This document shows, one piece after another, positions 43,727 through 52,754 of a DNA stretch of 64,000 bases; positions within the stretch are counted from its first letter, which is position 1; every line of letters starts with the position of its first letter. The notes under the pieces are model-generated. The model did not search any database. It saw only the letters and a list, made by a program, of their open reading frames with translations, and had not been told where the DNA came from. This DNA comes from Streptomyces pilosus (GTDB taxonomy: Bacteria; Actinomycetota; Actinomycetes; Streptomycetales; Streptomycetaceae). The position numbers and the translations under genes were made by a program. The stretch spans positions 1-64,000 of the forward strand of contig NZ_BMTU01000005.1 in the NCBI RefSeq assembly GCF_014649835.1, read 5' to 3'.

Positions 43727-45214
43727 TCACACGGCCAGGCTGAGCGCCGCGGCGACCGCGAAGCCGGCCACGGACAGCACGCTCTCCAGCACCGTCCACG
43801 TCTTGAGCGTGTCCCGCTCGCTGATGCCGAAGTACTTGGCGACCATCCAGAAGCCGCCGTCGTTGACGTGCGAGGCGAAGATGGAGCCCGCCGAGATGGC
43901 CATGATGACGAGCGCCACGAACGCCTGCGAGTGGTCGCCCTCGGCCAGCAGCGGGGCCACGATGCCCGCCGTCGTCACGATCGCCACCGTCGCCGAGCCC
44001 TGCGCGACCCGCAGCACCACCGAGATCAGGTAGGACAACACGATCACCGGGAGGCCGACGCCGTTGAAGGTGTCGGACAGCGCCTGGGCGACACCGCTGG
44101 CCTTGAGGACGGCGCCGAAGACGCCGCCCGCGCCGACCACCAGCAGGATGTTGCCGACCGGCTTCAGCGAGGACGTGGAGACGGTCTCCAGGGACTTGCG
44201 GGACCAGCCGCGCCGGATGCCCAGCAGGTAGTAGGCGAGGAACAGGGCCAGGGTGAGCGCCACGAACGGGTGGCCGAAGAACTCGATGACCGAGCGGAGG
44301 GTGGAGGGGTCCAGGGCGATGGAGGAGAAGGTCGCCGCGAGGATGAGGAGGAGCGGCGTGCCGATGATGCCGAGGACGGTGCCGAGCGGCACCGGTGTCT
44401 CGCGCGGTTCCACGCCCGAGGCGCGCTGCTCGGCGACGACGGCGTCCTTGGCCTCCTGCGCGGCCTCGACCATGTCCTGCGGCACGGGGACGAAGATCCG
44501 CTTTCCGATCCACGCCGAGTAGGCCCAGGCGGCGACGACGGCCGGCAGACCGCAGACGACGCCCATCAGGATGACCCAGCCGAGCTCGACGTCGAGCAGA
44601 CCGGCGGCGGCCACCGGGCCCGGGTGCGGGGGCAGGAACGCGTGGGTGACGGACAGACCGGCGAGCAGCGGGAGGCAGTAGAGCAGGATCGACTTGCCGG
44701 AGCGCTTGGCGGCCGCGTACACGATCGGCGCGAGGACGAAGATGCCGACGTCGAAGAAGACGGGGATGCCGAAGATGAGACCGGTCAGGCCCATGGCCAG
44801 CGGGGCGCGCTTCTCGCCGAACATGCCGAGCAGCCGGCCGGCCAGTACTTCCGCGCCGCCGCTGACCTCGAGGATCGCGCCGAGCATGGTGCCCAGGCCG
44901 ATGATGATCGCGACATGGCCGAGGATGCCGCCCATGCCGGACTCGATCGTGGACACCGCGTCCGACCGCTGGACGGTGCCGAAGAGTTCGGTGACCGACA
45001 GGCCCGCCATCAGGCCGACGGCTATGGAGACGGCGAGCAGGGCGACGAAGGGCTGGAGCCGGACCTTGATGATCAGGAAGAGGAGCAGGGCGATCCCGAG
45101 GGCGGCGACGGTCAGCAGACCCGCGGTGCCGTCGAGGAAGAGGAGGAGTCCTCCGGTGTGCGGTGGTGCCTCCGCCGGGGCGGAGGCGGCGAGCGGGAGG
45201 AGCGGGTGGGACAT
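43727..45214 (-). CDS. GntP-family gluconate/D-amino-acid:H+ symporter
   Basis: 495 residues with 12-14 membrane helices. GntP features include GGILGHVAIIIGLGTMLGAILEVSGGAEVLA, FGIPVFFDVGIFVLAPIVYAAAKRSG and HAFLPPHPGPVAAAG (each split). It ends with MAISAGSIFASHVNDGGFW. GntP proteins take up gluconate; DsdX, in the same family, takes up D-serine. The last gene of the minus-strand operon and the likely importer of its sugar-acid substrate. Confidence 0.92.
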   Translation of the reverse strand: MSHPLLPLAASAPAEAPPHTGGLLLFLDGTAGLLTVAALGIALLLFLIIKVRLQPFVALLAVSIAVGLMAGLSVTELFGTVQRSDAVSTIESGMGGILGHVAIIIGLGTMLGAILEVSGGAEVLAGRLLGMFGEKRAPLAMGLTGLIFGIPVFFDVGIFVLAPIVYAAAKRSGKSILLYCLPLLAGLSVTHAFLPPHPGPVAAAGLLDVELGWVILMGVVCGLPAVVAAWAYSAWIGKRIFVPVPQDMVEAAQEAKDAVVAEQRASGVEPRETPVPLGTVLGIIGTPLLLILAATFSSIALDPSTLRSVIEFFGHPFVALTLALFLAYYLLGIRRGWSRKSLETVSTSSLKPVGNILLVVGAGGVFGAVLKASGVAQALSDTFNGVGLPVIVLSYLISVVLRVAQGSATVAIVTTAGIVAPLLAEGDHSQAFVALVIMAISAGSIFASHVNDGGFWMVAKYFGISERDTLKTWTVLESVLSVAGFAVAAALSLAV

Positions 45215-45341
45215 GCGGGGGTCCTCTGGTTAACGGCATGGGGCTTTCGGGCAGGGGGGATCGCGGCACGGCGTCCCGGCGGGAGACGGGAGACCGTGCC
45301 GTGACGGCGTACGGCGGTGGGGGGTGGCGGGGAGGCGCGTG

Positions 45342-45752
45342 TCAGCCGAGGACGGCGAGCGCGTCGATCTCGATGAGGAGGCCGGCGGGCAGACCGACGT
45401 ACACGGTCGTGCGGGCGGCGGGCGGCTGGGTGAGGCCCTGCTCCTCGAAGTAGGCGTTGTAGATCTCGTTCATCTCCGCGAAGTGGTCCACGTCGGTGAG
45501 GTAGACGCGGATCATCATCACGTCGTCCCAGCTCGCGCCGCCCTCCTCGAGGATCGCCTGGACGTTGGCGAAGGTCTGGAGCGTCTGCTCGCGCAGGGTC
45601 GGCCCGGCGGGGGTGGGGGCCTTGCCCTCCTCGTGGGGGAGGAAGCCCACCTGCCCCGCGACCTGGAGGATGTTGCCCTTGCGGACGCCGTGCGAGAACT
45701 TCGCCGGCGGGGTGGTGTGGGTGGCGGGGGTGAGCGCGGTCTTCTCGGTCAT
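45342..45752 (-). CDS. RidA family enamine/imine deaminase
   Basis: 136 residues, complete. YjgF/RidA motifs: GNILQVAGQVGFLPHEEGK, LREQTLQTFANVQAILEEGG and ARTTVYVGLPAGLLIEIDALAVL. The Arg that binds carboxylate in RidA is in PPAARTTVYVG. RidA proteins hydrolyse reactive enamines released by PLP-dependent dehydratases/deaminases. It overlaps the IclR gene (ATGA), so it is coexpressed with a PLP deaminase encoded across the operator. Confidence 0.93.
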   Translation of the reverse strand: MTEKTALTPATHTTPPAKFSHGVRKGNILQVAGQVGFLPHEEGKAPTPAGPTLREQTLQTFANVQAILEEGGASWDDVMMIRVYLTDVDHFAEMNEIYNAYFEEQGLTQPPAARTTVYVGLPAGLLIEIDALAVLG

Positions 45753-46513
45753 GCGGGGGTGTCCTTCACTGGGGTTCTGCCGGAGTACTCGCCGCTGATG
45801 GTGTCCGCCGTGCGGCGCACCAGCGGGAGCAGGGTGAGGAGTTCGTCGGCGGTGACGACGACGTTCGGCGCGGACACCGACATCGCGGCGACCACCCGGC
45901 CGTCGGCGCCACGGATCGGCGCGGCGACGCAGTTGATGGACTCCTCGTGGCCACCGAGGTCGGTGGCCCAGCCCTGTTCGCGCACCCTGGCCAGTTCCTG
46001 GAGGAACGCGCCGGCGTGGGGCGTCGAACGGGACGTGTACATGGGGTAGTCGAGCTTCTCGGCGAGGGCGCGGCGCTCGTGCTCGGGCAGGTCGGCGAGG
46101 AGGAGCTTGGCGACGGCCGCGACGGTGATCGCCACCGGCTTGCCGATCCGCGAGTACATGCGGACCGGATAGCGGCTCTCCACCTTGTCGATGTAGAGCA
46201 CCTCGTTCTCCTCGTACACGGCGAGGTGGACGGTGTGTCCGCAGCTCTCGTTGAGGCGTACGAGGTGGGAGTGGGCGATCTCGCGGACGTCGAGGTTCTC
46301 CATCGCCTCCTGCGCGAGGGCGAAGAGGCGGGCGCCGAGGCGGTAGCGCTGGTCGGACTGGCGGTAGACCATGCCGTGTTCGTGGAGGGTACGCAGCAGG
46401 CGCAGGGCGGTGGACTTGTGCACGCCCAGGCGGTCGGCGACCTGGCCGAGGTCGGCGGGGCCCTCCGCGAGCAGCGGGAGGATGCTCAGGGCGCGGTCTA
46501 CGGTCTGGCTCAT
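45749..46513 (-). CDS. IclR-family transcriptional regulator
   Basis: 254 residues. It has an N-terminal winged helix (ALSILPLLAEGPADLGQVADRLGVHKSTALRLLRTL) and a C-terminal GAF-like effector domain (GHTVHLAVYEENEVLYIDKVES, ATDLGGHEESINCVAAPI). It starts within the stop of the sugar kinase gene (ATGA). The KdgR/IclR type regulates sugar-acid or aromatic catabolism. The likely operator is the dyad at 47686-47711. Confidence 0.92.
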   Translation of the reverse strand: MSQTVDRALSILPLLAEGPADLGQVADRLGVHKSTALRLLRTLHEHGMVYRQSDQRYRLGARLFALAQEAMENLDVREIAHSHLVRLNESCGHTVHLAVYEENEVLYIDKVESRYPVRMYSRIGKPVAITVAAVAKLLLADLPEHERRALAEKLDYPMYTSRSTPHAGAFLQELARVREQGWATDLGGHEESINCVAAPIRGADGRVVAAMSVSAPNVVVTADELLTLLPLVRRTADTISGEYSGRTPVKDTPA

Positions 46514-47598
46514 GGGGTGCGTGCCTCCTTCTCGGCCCCCGGGTGCTCTGCGGCTCGTGTCCAGCCGGGGCCGAGACGCAGTCTCCCCCACGCGGCGTCG
46601 TCGAGGGCGGCGAGGCGGTCGGCGTGGGCGCGGGCCGGGGGTGCGGCGAGGTCGCCGGGGGCGGTCAGGGCGGCCGCGGCCATGAGGTGGCCGTGGCGGA
46701 GGCGGTCCCGTACGGGCAGGCCGCGCAGGGTCGCCGAGAGGAAACCGGCGGCGAAGGCGTCGCCGGCGCCGACGGCGGCGACGACGTCGACGTGCAGGGC
46801 GCGCACGAAGGTCGCGGTGCCGTCCGCGTCCTCGCACGACAGGCCGCCGGTGTCCTTCTCGAAGGCGACCGCTCCGCCCTTGCCCTGCTTGACGACCACG
46901 ACTCCCGGTTCGGGCAGCGCCTCCCGGACCGCGCGGGCGCCGTGCAGCCCCCAGGCCTCGCGCGCCTCGTCGTCGCCGACGAAGACGAGGTCCGCCCCGC
47001 GCGCCAGTTCCAGCAGCACCTCCGGGCCGTGGCCGTCGTCCTCGCCCCACAGCCCGGGGCGGTGGTTGACGTCGAAGGAGACCAGGGGGCGGCCGGGGCG
47101 GGGGGCGGTCAGCTCCCGCATCAGGTCGAGGCATCCGGCGGAGAGCGCCGCCGTGATGCCGGACAGGTGCAGGACGCGTCCGGCGCGCACGGCGTCCAGG
47201 TCCACGCCGTCCGGCGTCATGGCGGACGCCGCCGAGCCGGCCCGGTAGTACGCGACCTCGTGGGCGTCGGTCGACCGGTCGCCCGCGGTGCGGAAGTAGA
47301 TGCCGGTCGGGCGGGCCGGGTCGCGGCGGACGTGCGCCACGTCCACCCCGTAGCCGCCGATCGTCTCCACGAGGTGGTCCCCGAAGCCGTCGGCGCCGAC
47401 GCTGCCGACCCACCGGGTGCTGTGTCCCGCAGCCGCCAGCGCGCACGCCACGTTGGACTCCGCGCCGCCGATCCCCCGCTCGAAGGAGGGGACGTCGGCG
47501 AGGCGGCCCGGCCGGGAGGGCAGGAACGTCACCATGGACTCGCCGAGCGCGACGACGTCCACGACGTCGGGGGTGTTGCCGGCTGCGGTGGCGGTCAC
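46510..47598 (-). CDS. PfkB-family sugar-acid kinase (2-keto-3-deoxygluconate kinase-like)
   Basis: 362 residues from a GTG at 47598. PfkB motifs: VVALGESMVTFLP, GIGGAESNVACALA and WVGSVGADGFGDHLVETI at the N-terminus; AAVGAGDAFAAGFLSATL carries the catalytic Asp. VSFDVNHRPGLW (split) and KQGKGGA are typical of KDG kinases. It phosphorylates 2-keto-3-deoxygluconate or a similar aldonic keto acid. First gene of the minus operon, it faces the deaminase gene across a shared operator. Confidence 0.88.
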   Translation of the reverse strand: MTATAAGNTPDVVDVVALGESMVTFLPSRPGRLADVPSFERGIGGAESNVACALAAAGHSTRWVGSVGADGFGDHLVETIGGYGVDVAHVRRDPARPTGIYFRTAGDRSTDAHEVAYYRAGSAASAMTPDGVDLDAVRAGRVLHLSGITAALSAGCLDLMRELTAPRPGRPLVSFDVNHRPGLWGEDDGHGPEVLLELARGADLVFVGDDEAREAWGLHGARAVREALPEPGVVVVKQGKGGAVAFEKDTGGLSCEDADGTATFVRALHVDVVAAVGAGDAFAAGFLSATLRGLPVRDRLRHGHLMAAAALTAPGDLAAPPARAHADRLAALDDAAWGRLRLGPGWTRAAEHPGAEKEARTP

Positions 47599-47685
47599 GA
47601 TGGCGGGGCTCCTCGTCTGCTGCGGGGCGGGCGGTGTCCGTTGACCCCGCGTGGCCGAGATGTTAGACAGCGGTAAGCGATATAC

Positions 47686-47711
47686 GCAACGAGTGTTGCA
47701 ATTGATGCAAC
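47686..47711. promoter_or_regulatory. Overlapping inverted repeats, likely IclR operator
   Basis: GTTGCA-ATTGA-TGCAAC (47695-47711) is a perfect dyad. GCAAC-GAGT-GTTGC (47686-47699) shares one arm with it. They lie between the divergent kinase (start 47598) and deaminase (start 47734), with 23 bases to the latter. IclR/KdgR-type sites of the TTGCA-TGCAA class look like this. Confidence 0.75.
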
Positions 47712-47733
47712 GCCACTGATCAGGGAGGCTCCG

Positions 47734-48999
47734 ATGGCCCTCGACGCTCTCACCCACCTCGCCGGGGAACGGGTGGACCACCGCTTCAAGGGCCTCCCGC
47801 CGGACGCCGGGGGTCTGACCGTCGGCGAGCTGGCCGCCCAACGCCGGAACCTCTTCACCGGCGGCTTCACCACCCCGGTGCTCGCGCTCTCCGCGGAGCG
47901 CCTGGAGCACAACCTGAAGCTGATGGAGACGTACGCCGCCCGGCACGGGCTCGCCTTCGCGCCGCACGGCAAGACCTCCATGGCGCCCCAGCTCTTCCGG
48001 CGCCAGATCGAGCACGGGGCCTGGGGCATCACCCTCGCGGTGCCGCACCAGGTACGGGTGGCCCGGGCCTTCGGCATCCAGCGGGTGTTCCTCGCCAACG
48101 AGCTGGTGGACCCGGCGGCCCTGCGGTGGATCGCCGCCGAGCTGGACGCCGACCCCCGGTTCCGGTTCGTCTGCTACGTCGACTCCGTGCGCGGGGTCGA
48201 GCTGATGGACGCGGCCCTGACCGGCGCCTCGCGCCCCGTGGACGTCGTCGTCGAGCTCGCCGCGGGCGAGGGTGCCCGCACCGGTGTGCGCACGGAGGCC
48301 GAGTGCGCCGCCGTCGCCGACGCCGTGGCCGGCGCGCCGTCGCTGCGGCTGGCCGGGGTCGCCGGGTACGAGGGCGAGGTGCCGCGGGCGGACCCGGAGC
48401 GGGTGCGCGCCTGGCTGCGGCGGCTGGTGTCGCTCGCCGTGGACTTCGACAAGGCCGGGCGGTTCACGGGCCTGGACGGGATCGTGGTGAGCGCGGGCGG
48501 CAGCGCCTGGTTCGACGCGGTGGCGGACGTTTTCGCCGGCATCCCGGAACTCTCGGCGCCGGTACTGAAGTTGCTCCGGTCGGGGGCGTACGTCTCGCAC
48601 GACGACGGTCACTACCGGGAGCTGACGCCCTTCAACCGGGTCCCGGAGGAGGGCGCGCTGGAGCCGGCGTTCCGGCTGTGGACCCAGGTGGTCTCCCGCC
48701 CCTCTCCCGAGCAGGCGTTCACCAACGCGGGCAAGCGGGACGCGGCCTACGACCTCGACCTGCCGTTCGCCCAGGTGGTCCGCCGGGACGGTGCCGAGCG
48801 CCCGGCGGACGGGATCACGGTGACCGGTCTGTCCGACCAGCACGCCTGGCTGCGCACCACCGCGGAGGCCGATCTGGCGGTGGGAGACTGGGTGGGACTC
48901 GGACTGTCCCACCCCTGCACGTCGTTCGACAAGTGGGTGCTCATCCCCGTGGCGGAGGCCGACGGCACGGTGGTCGACTACATCCGTACGTTCTTCTAG
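47734..48999 (+). CDS. Fold-type III PLP amino acid deaminase (D-threonine aldolase-like)
   Basis: 421 residues with a good GGGAGG ribosome site 9 bases upstream. It has an alanine racemase-like PLP barrel: FTTPVLALSAERLEHNLKLM, then FAPHGKTSMAPQLF with the PLP Lys, and a C-terminal beta domain with SHPCTSFDKW, where a metal-binding Cys/His pair is seen in D-serine dehydratase and D-threonine aldolase relatives. It probably deaminates a D-configured 2-amino acid. D-glucosaminate deaminase is a member of this family as I recall. Confidence 0.87.
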   Translation: MALDALTHLAGERVDHRFKGLPPDAGGLTVGELAAQRRNLFTGGFTTPVLALSAERLEHNLKLMETYAARHGLAFAPHGKTSMAPQLFRRQIEHGAWGITLAVPHQVRVARAFGIQRVFLANELVDPAALRWIAAELDADPRFRFVCYVDSVRGVELMDAALTGASRPVDVVVELAAGEGARTGVRTEAECAAVADAVAGAPSLRLAGVAGYEGEVPRADPERVRAWLRRLVSLAVDFDKAGRFTGLDGIVVSAGGSAWFDAVADVFAGIPELSAPVLKLLRSGAYVSHDDGHYRELTPFNRVPEEGALEPAFRLWTQVVSRPSPEQAFTNAGKRDAAYDLDLPFAQVVRRDGAERPADGITVTGLSDQHAWLRTTAEADLAVGDWVGLGLSHPCTSFDKWVLIPVAEADGTVVDYIRTFF

Positions 49000-49010
49000 G
49001 AGGCCGGACC

Positions 49011-50621
49011 ATGGAAGAGCTCGTCATCCGGGACGCGGACGTGGTCGACGGCTCCGGCGACCACTCCTACCGCGCGGACGTGGTCGTCGACGGCGGCCGC
49101 ATCGTCTCCGTCGTGAAGGAGGCGGCGGACGCGGGGTGTCAGCGTCCGAAGGCCCGCCGTGAACTGGACGCCGAGGGGCTGGTGCTGGCCCCGGGCTTCA
49201 TCGACATGCACGCCCACAGCGACCTGGCACTGCTGCGCGACCCCGACCACAGCGCCAAGGCCGCCCAGGGCGTCACCCTCGAAGTCCTCGGCCAGGACGG
49301 GCTGTCGTACGCCCCGGTCGACGACCGCACGCTGGGCGAGGTGCGCCGGGCGATCGCCGGCTGGAACGGCCCGGGCGACGACATCGACTTCGACTGGCGG
49401 TCGGTCGGCGAGTACCTCGACCGGCTCGACCGGGGCATCGCGGTCAACGCCGCCTATCTGATCCCGCAGGGCACCGTGCGCGCGCTCGTCGTCGGCTGGG
49501 AAGACCGGGCGGCCACGCCCGCGGAGCTGGACCGGATGCGGCGGCTGGTCGCCGAGGGCATGGAGCAGGGCGCGGTCGGCATGTCCTCCGGACTGACGTA
49601 CACGCCCGGCATGTACGCCCGGGGCGCCGAACTGACCGAGCTGTGCCGGGTGGTGGCCTCGTACGGCGGCTACTACTGCCCGCACCACCGCTCCTACGGC
49701 GCGGGTGCGCTGGAGGCGTACGAGGAGATGGTGGCGCTGACCCGGGAGGCGGACTGCCCGCTGCACCTGGCGCACGCCACGATGAACTTCGGCGTGAACA
49801 AGGGCCGTGCGCCCGCGCTGCTGTCGCTCCTCGACGACGCCCTGGACGCGGGCGCCGACATCAGCCTCGACACCTACCCCTACACCCCCGGCTGCACCAC
49901 CCTGGTGGCGCTGCTGCCGAGCTGGGCGAGCGAGGGCGGCCCGGAGGAGACCCTGCGGCGCCTCGCGGACGAGGAGACCGCCGAACGCGTCCGGCACCAT
50001 CTGGAGGTCACCGGCTCGGACGGCTGCCACGGCGTGCCCGTGGAGTGGGAGACCATCGAGATCTCGGGCGTCGGCGACCCGGCGCTCAGCGGGTACGTGG
50101 GCCGTACGGTCCTGGAGTCGGCGCGGGAGCGCGGCGGGTCGCCGTGGACGGTCGCACGGGAGCTGCTGCTGAAGGACAGGCTGGCCCCGACGATCCTCCA
50201 GCACGTCGGCCACGAGGAGAACGTCCGGGCGATCATGCGGCACCGGGTGCACACCGGCGGCTCGGACGGCATCCTCCAGGGCGCCAAGCCGCACCCGCGC
50301 GCGTACGGCACGTTCCCGCACTACCTCGGCCATTACGTGCGCGAGCTGGGGGCGCTGTCGCTGGAGGAGTGCGTCGCGCACCTGACCGCGCGCCCGGCGG
50401 CGCGGCTGCGGCTGCCGGACCGGGGGCTGGTCCGCGAGGGGTACCGGGCGGACCTGGTGCTGTTCGACCCGGCGACGGTGGCCGCGGGCTCGACCTTCGC
50501 CGAGCCGCGGACGCTGCCGACCGGCATCCCGTACGTGCTGGTCGACGGGCGGTTCGTGATCGAGGACGGGCGGCGCACCGACGTCCTGGCGGGCCGGGCG
50601 GTCCGCAGGACTCCCCGCTGA
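49011..50621 (+). CDS. N-acyl-D-amino-acid deacylase (D-aminoacylase)
   Basis: 536 residues starting 11 bases after the deaminase stops. Amidohydrolase motifs: PGFIDMHAHSDLALL (HxH metal pair), a Cys/Glu metal site region, CPLHLAHATMNF, TILQHVGHEENV and HTGGSDGILQGAKPHPRAYGTF. The enzyme removes acyl groups from N-acyl-D-amino acids. In the cluster it would act before the deaminase, for example on 2-acetamido-2-deoxy-D-gluconate, whose C2 has D-amino acid form. Confidence 0.92.
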   Translation: MEELVIRDADVVDGSGDHSYRADVVVDGGRIVSVVKEAADAGCQRPKARRELDAEGLVLAPGFIDMHAHSDLALLRDPDHSAKAAQGVTLEVLGQDGLSYAPVDDRTLGEVRRAIAGWNGPGDDIDFDWRSVGEYLDRLDRGIAVNAAYLIPQGTVRALVVGWEDRAATPAELDRMRRLVAEGMEQGAVGMSSGLTYTPGMYARGAELTELCRVVASYGGYYCPHHRSYGAGALEAYEEMVALTREADCPLHLAHATMNFGVNKGRAPALLSLLDDALDAGADISLDTYPYTPGCTTLVALLPSWASEGGPEETLRRLADEETAERVRHHLEVTGSDGCHGVPVEWETIEISGVGDPALSGYVGRTVLESARERGGSPWTVARELLLKDRLAPTILQHVGHEENVRAIMRHRVHTGGSDGILQGAKPHPRAYGTFPHYLGHYVRELGALSLEECVAHLTARPAARLRLPDRGLVREGYRADLVLFDPATVAAGSTFAEPRTLPTGIPYVLVDGRFVIEDGRRTDVLAGRAVRRTPR

Positions 50622-50646
50622 CCGCCCGCCCTCCCTCGGCCGGTGG

Positions 50647-51582
50647 CTACGGCTTGGGGACCGCGCAGCCGCTCGCGCTCAGGACGAGCCGGTTGTCCGC
50701 GCCGAAGCAGGCGGGGAACAGATAGGTCTGCTGGGCGTAGTTGATGCCCCGGCGGACCGTGACGGTGCCCCGCTCGTCGACCTCGCACGGGTTGTTGACC
50801 GTGCAGCGCTCGCCGTCCTCGTTGCCGGTGTTGTTGACGGCGACCACCCGGCCGGTGGCGTCGTCGACGACCGGTGACCCGGAGGTCCCGCCGATGGTGT
50901 CGCAGGCGGCGGTGTAACGGACCGAGTCCTTCCAGGTCCAGTCGCCCTCCTTCATGCGGTAGGCGAACCCGTCGACGGAGCAGCTGTAGATCCGCTTCCA
51001 GTAGCCGGAGACCACGCTGATGGCCGTACCGGCCGCCGGGCGGGTGGCGCTCAGGGTCAGCGCGTCGATGCCGTAGGAGCTTTTGATCTGCGCGTACGTC
51101 GTGCCCAGCCGGTAGATCGCGGCGTCCGTGTCCGTCATGGTCGCGTAGACGAGCCGGTTGGCGCGCAGGGTGGCGACCCGGGTGCCGGCGGAGTTCAGCA
51201 GGCCGAAGCTGCGGCTGGAGGCGCGGTCGACGAGGACCTGGCCGGGCGCGGGGAAGCCGCTCTCCAGGCAGTGGCCGTTGGTCAGCACGAGCGCGGGGTC
51301 GTCGGCCTCCGAGCCGGGCATCCGGACGACGGAGCCGGAGCAGTTGCTGAGCGAGACGGTGCCGGCGAAGTCGACCGCGGCGGCCTTCGGCGCGAGGAGT
51401 CCGGACAGGGCGTCCGCGGCGGACCCGACCGTGTCGTCGACGACATCCGTCAACGACGTGGCCGGGACCGCGCCCGTGGCCGTGTCCGCGCCCGTGGGGG
51501 AAGGCGCGGCGGCGGCCGCGGGGGTCGCGCCCGCCCCGGCCAGGGCCAGGGCACAGAGCGCGACGACGAGAGGTTTTCTCAT
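50647..51582 (-). CDS. Secreted trypsin-like serine protease
   Basis: 311 residues. A signal peptide (LVVALCALALAGAGATPAAAAA, split) precedes a spacer of ~45 residues. The chymotrypsin fold has LTNGHCLE (His104), TDTDAAIY (Asp153) and GGTSGSPVVDD (Ser236). Cysteines (C81/C105, C201/C227 and others) probably pair. It may mature in the extracellular space. Upstream of it lies an ATG with GGGACCCC-type spacing and no recognised operator. Confidence 0.88.
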   Translation of the reverse strand: MRKPLVVALCALALAGAGATPAAAAAPSPTGADTATGAVPATSLTDVVDDTVGSAADALSGLLAPKAAAVDFAGTVSLSNCSGSVVRMPGSEADDPALVLTNGHCLESGFPAPGQVLVDRASSRSFGLLNSAGTRVATLRANRLVYATMTDTDAAIYRLGTTYAQIKSSYGIDALTLSATRPAAGTAISVVSGYWKRIYSCSVDGFAYRMKEGDWTWKDSVRYTAACDTIGGTSGSPVVDDATGRVVAVNNTGNEDGERCTVNNPCEVDERGTVTVRRGINYAQQTYLFPACFGADNRLVLSASGCAVPKP

Positions 51583-51824
51583 GGGGGTCCCCTCAATGCG
51601 GCGTCGGGCGACCGGAGCACATCCGGCCGCCCACGTAGGTTGTCATGCGCATTGTCATCACGGGCCGGCCGTGCGGGCAAGGTCGTGTTTCCGCCGGTAA
51701 CGCGTGCGGTCCGCCCGAGTCGGCGCGGGGGACTTCCGCGGGCCCCTGCCGGGGCAGGCCCGTCCGGCGGGCCGGCCGCCCACCGGGCACCGGACCGCTT
51801 CGGGACGGCCGGCCGCGACCGCGC

Positions 51825-52628
51825 CTACCGGGACCGCTTCGGCCCCTGGCCCCGTCCCGGCCGTCCGTCGGAGTCGCCCGGACCAGGGTTGCCCGGCGGG
51901 GTGGAGGCGGTGGGGGTCGCCGTGGGGAGGCTCGGTGCGGAGGTGGTGGAGGTGTCGGTGGCGGGCGCGGACGGCGCCCCGCCCGGCTCCCGGTCCTCGG
52001 CGGAGGCGCTCGCGTCCGGGGAGGCGGGTCCGGCCGGCGGACCGCCGGTGGCGTCCGGCGGCGTCCCGGGCGGTGCGGACACATCGGCGCCGGCGGATGG
52101 CTCGTCGGACCGCCCGGTGGTCACGTCCTCCCGCTCGCCCCGGTCCCCGGCACCCTTGGAGGACGAGCCCGAGAAGGCGAAACCGGCGATCAGCGCCGCC
52201 ACCGAGACGGCACCCACCGCCGACACGGCCACCACCCCGCGGCGTGCGCGCGGGGGTGCGGGGGCCCTGCGGCGGCCCCGCCCGCCGGGCCCCCGGCGCG
52301 CACCGCCGCCCGGCCCGTCCGGAGCGTCGCCCGCGGCTCCCCCGCCCCCGGGGCCGGGGTGCGGCCCCTCGCCGGGCCCCGGCATGCCGCCCTCCTCCGG
52401 TGCGGCCGCGTCGCCGCCGGCCGGCCCGGGCGGACCCGGCTCACCGGCGGCGACGGGGGGCAGTTCACGCGTCTCGTCGTACGCGTTCTGCCAGCCGTGA
52501 GCGGCGGCCGGGTCGGCGTAGGCGTCGTACGCCGGGGGCGGAGCGGACTGCGGGAGGTACACGCTCGGCGGATCCTGGGGAACCGGCACGCCGTTCCCCC
52601 CGCCGGCGTACCGGGATGCGCCGGCCAT
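51825..52628 (-). CDS. Pro/Gly-rich membrane protein with Ser/Thr/Pro-rich external tail
   Basis: 267 residues from the ATG at 52628. No ribosome site is seen; TACACT at 52637-52642 could be the -10 of a leaderless transcript. A 130-residue Pro/Gly/Ala-rich cytoplasmic tail with a basic end (GGRGRRRAPAPPRARR) leads to one membrane helix (GVVAVSAVGAVSVAALIAGF). An external Ser/Thr/Pro/Asp-rich region follows. No domain recognised. Low sequence complexity makes function impossible to infer. Confidence 0.65.
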   Translation of the reverse strand: MAGASRYAGGGNGVPVPQDPPSVYLPQSAPPPAYDAYADPAAAHGWQNAYDETRELPPVAAGEPGPPGPAGGDAAAPEEGGMPGPGEGPHPGPGGGGAAGDAPDGPGGGARRGPGGRGRRRAPAPPRARRGVVAVSAVGAVSVAALIAGFAFSGSSSKGAGDRGEREDVTTGRSDEPSAGADVSAPPGTPPDATGGPPAGPASPDASASAEDREPGGAPSAPATDTSTTSAPSLPTATPTASTPPGNPGPGDSDGRPGRGQGPKRSR

Positions 52629-52754
52629 GAGCGCGGAGTGTAGAGAGATCACGCCCCCTGTGGACAGCGAACGGACATACCCAGGGAAACCCGACGCGTC
52701 CCACGTGGTGGAAAACACGGCCCGATGGGCCATACCGGGCCGTAAGCTCCCAGC

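Noticed and set aside
47595..48098. Minus-strand frame over the deaminase gene as an upstream extension of the sugar kinase
   Set aside because: The kinase homology begins just after the GTG at 47598. The longer frame overlaps the divergent operator and deaminase.
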